Shown here piece after piece: positions 59,881 through 64,000 of a DNA stretch of 64,000 nucleotides. The notes below the pieces were generated by a model. It was not told the origin of the DNA. It did not search any database and was given only the letters and a program-made list of their open reading frames with translations. Source of the DNA: Microtetraspora glauca (lineage in GTDB: Bacteria > Actinomycetota > Actinomycetes > Streptomycetales > Streptomycetaceae); assembly GCA_000721275.1 (NCBI GenBank), contig JOFO01000008.1, positions 304,970 to 368,969 of the forward strand. The letters run 5' to 3'. How positions within the stretch are numbered: position 1 is the stretch's first letter; each line of letters opens with the position of its first letter. The position numbers and the translations under genes were made by a program.

Positions 59881-60690
59881 TCAGTCCTCGTCCGCCGGGT
59901 CGCCCTTGCCCCGCTTCATCGTGGCCAGCCGCTCCAGCCACTGCCGGGCGTCGGCGCCGAAGTCGCGGCTGCCGACCTCGTGGTGCGCGGCCACGAAGCG
60001 CAGGGCCTTCGGCTTCTTGTCCCAGTACGGGTCGGCGCCCTCCCGGAACCGGCGCAGGAAGATCTCGCAGCCGACCGCGTTGGTGTGGAAGGTCAGCTCC
60101 ACCCGGGGCGCCCGGCCCTCCCCGCCCCGCCGGTCGGCGAGCCGGAAGCCCTGCCACAGGTAGAGGTGGTACTCGGCGCGGCCCGGCGGGGACTCGTGGA
60201 CCCGGGAGCTCTCGAAGGCGTATCCCTCGGCCGCGAAGGCGTCGAGGACCGCCTCGTGCAGCGGCAGCGTCTCCACCCGCACCGGGTCCAGGTCCGTCGC
60301 CGCCTTGACCCCGACCGCCTCGACCTCGGTCCGGACGCCGATCGAGACGCCCAGCCGCTCGCCGCGCGACTCGTTCGGCGGGGTCTCCCACTTCAGCCGC
60401 TCGGAGAACGCGATGCGCCGCTCCTCGCCCTTCTTCAGCTCGAACCAGCCGCTCGCGCCGGGGTAGCAGAGGGTCGTGCCGTCGTCCGTGCCGTCGCCGT
60501 CGCCCTTGTGGTGGAGGGAGGCGTTGACGACCATCCGCATGCGTATCGACTCGATCTTCAGGTCGCGTTCGGGCGCGCGGACCACGACCTCGCCGCGCAG
60601 CCTGCCGCCCGGGCGGACCGGCTCGTCGGGGATGAGCGTGTCGATCTCCAGCGGAACCCCGCCGCCGCCGAAAAGTCTCTTGAACACCAT
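59881..60690 (-). CDS. Spo0M family protein
   Basis: A 269-aa arrestin-like sporulation-control protein: MVFKRLFGGGGVPLEIDTLI start, then GGRLRGEVVVRAPERDLKIESI, and the C-terminal EIFLRRFREGADPYWD. Spo0M affects development in Bacillus; in Streptomyces the role is less clear. TAGCCT lies six bases before the ATG. Confidence 0.9.
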   Translation of the reverse strand: MVFKRLFGGGGVPLEIDTLIPDEPVRPGGRLRGEVVVRAPERDLKIESIRMRMVVNASLHHKGDGDGTDDGTTLCYPGASGWFELKKGEERRIAFSERLKWETPPNESRGERLGVSIGVRTEVEAVGVKAATDLDPVRVETLPLHEAVLDAFAAEGYAFESSRVHESPPGRAEYHLYLWQGFRLADRRGGEGRAPRVELTFHTNAVGCEIFLRRFREGADPYWDKKPKALRFVAAHHEVGSRDFGADARQWLERLATMKRGKGDPADED

Positions 60691-60699
60691 GGGCGCAGG

Positions 60700-61512
60700 C
60701 TAGTCGGCGGAACCGCCCCCGTCACCGGAGACGATCATCTCGCCCGGCACCTCCGCGTAGGCGGCGAAGACCCGTGCCATCAGCGCCTCGTCGACCGGGT
60801 ACGTCACCCCGTCGACGCCCGTCACCGGCGCGATCGTGCGCGAGTTCGCCGTGAACGCCGCCCGGAATCCCGCCAGTTCGGCGAGAGTGACGGGCCGGCG
60901 GACCGACGGCAGCCGGGGCTCCAGGAGCGCCATGGTGATCCCGGCGAGCTGCGGGGCCGCCGGCCACACCACCGAAGTGCCGTCCCAGAAGGCGACGTTG
61001 GCGACCGCGCCCTCGGCGACCTCGCCCTCCGGGGAGGTCAGCAGCGCGTCGTCGAACCCGGCCCGGCGCGCCGCGTCCCCGTGGTAGCGCTGCGCGAAGC
61101 CGCCCAGGTGCTTGAGGTGCGCCGCCGGCCGCAGGTAGCCGACGGACATCAGCCGCTGCGGGGCTCCCGGACCGTCGGGCGCGGCCTCCCGGACCGCGAC
61201 GACCACCCGGACCCGGGGCCCGTCCTCGTACCCGTACACCCGCGCCGAGCAGTCCCGCCGGCCCGACGCCCGGACGGCCCGCGCCAGCAGGTCCCGGACC
61301 CGGTCGCCCGGCAGCGGCACGCCGAACAGCTCGCGGGTCGCGCCGTCGAGGCGGTCGAGGTGCAGGCCGAGGCCCTTCACCCGGCCGTCCCGCACCTGCA
61401 TCGCGGTGAAGTGGCCGTAGCCGCCCATCACGGCGGCGAGCTGCCCGGGATCGGCGGCGGGGACCCCGTCGAGCTCGATGTGCACGGGCGCCGGGGAGGG
61501 TGTCGTCGTCAT
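60700..61512 (-). CDS. Aminotransferase class IV family protein
   Basis: A 270-aa PLP fold-type IV protein (branched-chain aminotransferase / aminodeoxychorismate lyase group). Catalytic Lys lies in HLKHLGGFAQRYHGDAARRA; GFDDALLTSPEGEVAEGAVA and FTANSRTIAPVTGVDG are the PLP and substrate regions. Reaction within the group is not certain. TACCGT lies six bases before the ATG. Confidence 0.9.
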   Translation of the reverse strand: MTTTPSPAPVHIELDGVPAADPGQLAAVMGGYGHFTAMQVRDGRVKGLGLHLDRLDGATRELFGVPLPGDRVRDLLARAVRASGRRDCSARVYGYEDGPRVRVVVAVREAAPDGPGAPQRLMSVGYLRPAAHLKHLGGFAQRYHGDAARRAGFDDALLTSPEGEVAEGAVANVAFWDGTSVVWPAAPQLAGITMALLEPRLPSVRRPVTLAELAGFRAAFTANSRTIAPVTGVDGVTYPVDEALMARVFAAYAEVPGEMIVSGDGGGSAD

Positions 61513-61564
61513 GGCCCCACGGTAGTCCCGGCGGCCCCGGCGAAGATCTTTTCGGCCGCGCTTG

Positions 61565-61584
61565 ACCTCAACCAAACTTGAGGT
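61565..61584. promoter_or_regulatory. SoxR box
   Basis: CCTCAACCAAACTTGAGG with flanking A/T extending the arms to seven bases. It matches the SoxR consensus CCTCAAGTTAACTTGAGG in both half-sites. It begins inside TTGACC, the probable -35 of the reductase gene. Confidence 0.88.
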
Positions 61585-61599
61585 ACCACGCTTCTCGTC

Positions 61600-62208
61600 A
61601 TGGACATCACGAACCCCGCCGCCCAGGCCGCCGCCCCCCTGACCCTCGCCCTCGTCGTCGCCAGCGACCGCGAAGGCCGCTTCGCCCCCGTCATCGCCGA
61701 CTGGTTCCGCACCCGCGTCGCCGAGCGCCCCGACTTCACCCTCACCGTCCTCGACCTCGCCGAGGTCCGCCTCCCCACCTCCCTCTCCTACGACCCCGAC
61801 CCCGCCGTCCGCGCCGAACTCGCCCGAGTCACCCCCGTCCTGGAGGCCGCCGACGCGTACGTCGTCCTGACCCCCGAGTACAACCACTCCTTCCCCGCCT
61901 CCCTCAAGAACCTCATCGACCGCCACTACACCGAGTGGCGCGCCAAGCCCGTCGGCTTCGTCTCCTACGGCGGCATCTCCGGCGGCATCCGCGCCGTCGA
62001 GCAGCTCCGTCAGGTCTACGCCGAGATGCACGCCGTCACCGTCCGCGACGGCGTCGTCCTCCCCAACGCCCACGGCCTGTTCGACGACGACGGCTCCTTC
62101 AAGGACCCCACCGGCCCCGAGAACGGCGCCAAGCTCATGCTCGACCAGCTGGCCTGGTGGGGACGCGCCCTCAAGGACGCCAAGTCCCTCCGCCCGTACG
62201 CCGCCTGA
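61600..62208 (+). CDS. NADPH-dependent FMN reductase family protein, SoxR target
   Basis: A 202-aa flavodoxin-like oxidoreductase: LVVASDREGRFAPVIADWF (phosphate loop) and LTPEYNHSFPASLKNLID are family motifs. S. coelicolor SoxR is known to control a reductase of this family, and the SoxR box lies 16 bases upstream. An ABC exporter gene follows after 11 bases. Confidence 0.93.
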   Translation: MDITNPAAQAAAPLTLALVVASDREGRFAPVIADWFRTRVAERPDFTLTVLDLAEVRLPTSLSYDPDPAVRAELARVTPVLEAADAYVVLTPEYNHSFPASLKNLIDRHYTEWRAKPVGFVSYGGISGGIRAVEQLRQVYAEMHAVTVRDGVVLPNAHGLFDDDGSFKDPTGPENGAKLMLDQLAWWGRALKDAKSLRPYAA

Positions 62209-62219
62209 GGAGCCCGGCC

Positions 62220-63956
62220 ATGACCCTGCTGCGCCTCCTCGCCGGGCGGCTCCGGCCCCACCGCGCCCCCCTCGCCCTACTCGTCGTCCTCCAGCTCCTC
62301 CAGAGCCTCGCCTCCCTCACCCTGCCCGCCCTCAACGCCGGCGTCATCGACGAGGGCGTCCTCCGCGGCGACACCGGCCGCATCCTCTCCGGCGGCGCCG
62401 TCATGGCCGGCGTCACCCTCCTCCAGGCCGCCGCGGCCGTCGCCGTCACCTTCACCGCCGCCCGGATCGCCCTCGCCGTCGCCCGCGACCTGCGCTCCGA
62501 GGTCTTCCGCCGCATCCAGGACTTCTCCGCCCTGGAACGCGGACGCTTCGGCACCGCCTCCCTCATCACCCGCGCCACCAACGACGTCCAGCAGATCCAG
62601 ACCTTCACCGTCCTCGTCCTCACCCTGCTGGTCGCCGCCCCGCTGCTGTGCGCCGGCGGACTCGCCATGGCCCTGCGCCAGGACGTGTCGCTCGCCCTCG
62701 TCCTGCTCCTCTTCGTCCCCGTCATGACCCTCGCCGTCGGCGCCGTCGTCCTCCGCATGCGCCCCCACTTCCGGGGCATGCAGGACCACCTCGACCGGGT
62801 CACCCGCGTCCTGCGCGAACAGATCACCGGCGTCCGGGTCGTCCGCGCCTTCGTCCGCGACCGCCACGAACGCGCCCGCTTCGCCGCCGCCAACGACGCC
62901 CTCCTCGACACCGGCCTGCGGGCCGGCCGGCTCCAGGCCGTCATGTACCCGGTCGTCCTGCTGATCTGGGAGGCCACCACGATCGTCCTCATCTGGGCCG
63001 GCGCCCACCGCATCGACTCCGGGGCCGTCCGGGCCGGCGCCCTCGTCGCCTTCCTCGGCTACCTCCTCCAGACCGCCATGTCCGTGATGATGGCGCTCTT
63101 CCTCCTCATGCACCTGCCCCGCGCCGAGGCCGGCGCCGCCCGCGTCCGCGAACTCCTCGGCACCGTCCCCGCCCTCACCCCGCCCGCCGACCCCGTCCGC
63201 ACCCTCCCCGGAGCCGGCCGCCTCACCCTGGAGGACGTCGGCTTCCGCTACCCCGGCGCCGAGGAACCCGTCCTCAGCGGCGTCACCCTGCACGCCGCCC
63301 CCGGCGAGACCACCGCGATCATCGGCTCCACCGGCAGCGGCAAGTCCACCCTCCTCGGCCTCGTGCCCCGGCTCCTCGACGCCACCGACGGCCGGGTCCT
63401 CCTCGACGGCACCGACGTCCGCACCCTCGACCCCGCCCTCACCGCCGCCACCGTCGGCCTCGTCCCCCAGAAGCCCTACCTCTTCACCGGCACCATCGCC
63501 ACCAACCTGCGGTACGGCCGCCCCGACGCCACCGACGACGAGCTGTGGCACGCCCTGGAGACCGCCCAGGCCGCCGACTTCGTCCGCGCCCTCGACGACG
63601 GCCTCGACGCCCCCGTCAGCCAGGGCGGCGCCAACCTCTCCGGCGGCCAGCGGCAGCGGCTCGCCATCGCCCGGGTCCTCGTCGCCCGCCCCCGCGTCTA
63701 CCTCTTCGACGACTCCTTCTCCGCCCTCGACAACGCCACCGACGCCCGGCTCCGCGCCGCCCTGCGCCGCGAGACCGCCGGCGCCACCGTCCTCCTCGTC
63801 GCCCAGCGGGTCTCCACCATCCGCCACGCCGACCGGATCGTCGTCCTCGACCGGGGCCGCGCCGTCGGCACCGGCACCCACGACGAACTCCTCGCCACCA
63901 GCCCCACCTACCGGGAGATCGTCCGCTCCCAGCCCACCGAGGAGGCCGCCGCGTGA
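62220..63956 (+). CDS. ABC transporter, fused permease/ATPase (first half of a heterodimer)
   Basis: A 578-aa exporter half: six TM segments (LALLVVLQLLQSLASLTLPA onward), Walker A GSTGSGKST, signature NLSGGQRQR, Walker B YLFDDSFSALD. The catalytic Glu after Walker B is replaced by Asp, as is common in one partner of heterodimeric exporters. The next gene overlaps its stop and is probably the other half. Close to the SoxR-controlled reductase. Confidence 0.93.
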   Translation: MTLLRLLAGRLRPHRAPLALLVVLQLLQSLASLTLPALNAGVIDEGVLRGDTGRILSGGAVMAGVTLLQAAAAVAVTFTAARIALAVARDLRSEVFRRIQDFSALERGRFGTASLITRATNDVQQIQTFTVLVLTLLVAAPLLCAGGLAMALRQDVSLALVLLLFVPVMTLAVGAVVLRMRPHFRGMQDHLDRVTRVLREQITGVRVVRAFVRDRHERARFAAANDALLDTGLRAGRLQAVMYPVVLLIWEATTIVLIWAGAHRIDSGAVRAGALVAFLGYLLQTAMSVMMALFLLMHLPRAEAGAARVRELLGTVPALTPPADPVRTLPGAGRLTLEDVGFRYPGAEEPVLSGVTLHAAPGETTAIIGSTGSGKSTLLGLVPRLLDATDGRVLLDGTDVRTLDPALTAATVGLVPQKPYLFTGTIATNLRYGRPDATDDELWHALETAQAADFVRALDDGLDAPVSQGGANLSGGQRQRLAIARVLVARPRVYLFDDSFSALDNATDARLRAALRRETAGATVLLVAQRVSTIRHADRIVVLDRGRAVGTGTHDELLATSPTYREIVRSQPTEEAAA

Positions 63957-64000
63957 CCACCGCCACCGCACCCCGCCCCACCGCCCCCGCCCGCCGCGGC
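63953..64000 (+). CDS. Second ABC exporter half, N-terminal fragment
   Basis: A GTG overlaps the preceding stop (GTGA) and opens VTTATAPRPTAPARRG, running off the window. Too short to classify alone; identified from position and coupling. Confidence 0.5.
   Translation, partial: MTTATAPRPTAPARRG

Overview
The window is GC-rich actinobacterial chromosome. Its codon use, gene content and gene order point to Streptomyces or a close relative: sortase-anchored surface proteins, MmyB-type HTH regulators, recognisable Zur, GlnR and SoxR sites, and a single TTA codon that sits in a regulator. There is no rRNA, tRNA, CRISPR array or insertion sequence. The only mobile element I can support is an intein with a LAGLIDADG endonuclease domain inside PhoH.

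Layout. 1-8.4 kb (+) is housekeeping: the end of hrcA, dnaJ, a nitronate-monooxygenase-like flavoprotein, rsmE, an AAA+ ATPase overlapping a TPR membrane protein, a HIT protein, RNase Z and adenosine deaminase. 8.3-11.2 kb holds an MFS transporter (-) and a PfkB-type kinase (+). 11.2-22.6 kb is the phoH-ybeY-hemolysin-CDA-like-era series known from Mycobacterium. Here it is interrupted twice: by an MmcQ protein with an MFS/HTH pair, and by a three-gene secreted/surface cluster (small secreted protein, WxL-like protein, DUF916-type membrane protein). 22.6-28.5 kb carries an M4 protease with its emfourin inhibitor, leuA behind a leucine leader peptide, and an LAxTG-anchored surface protein. 28.6-39.7 kb holds a TerB-like protein, an FprA-type reductase, recO, uppS, the znuACB-zur zinc operon (-) and glyS (+). 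39.8-46.9 kb holds DUF6243, a second MFS/HTH pair with a clear twin operator, dusB and pyruvate phosphate dikinase.

47-64 kb is more accessory. It has an ArsR-type regulator with a TTA codon, a Tat-exported PhoX-like protein, a truncated haemoglobin, a VOC protein, a TetR/SDR pair, the assimilatory nitrite reductase operon with a GlnR box, a TauE-type permease, a class F sortase beside its probable substrate, Spo0M, a class IV aminotransferase, and a SoxR-box flavin reductase followed by a heterodimeric ABC exporter that runs off the end.

Three window-wide patterns stand out. First, a related palindrome (roughly CTGAYG-N3-CRTCAG) lies 62-82 bases before six start codons, five of them genes for exported proteins. 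Second, many genes have a -10-like hexamer 6-7 bases before the start codon, which suggests widespread leaderless transcription. Third, cell-surface genes (WxL/DUF916, LAxTG, sortase F) recur across the window and may share regulation through that palindrome.
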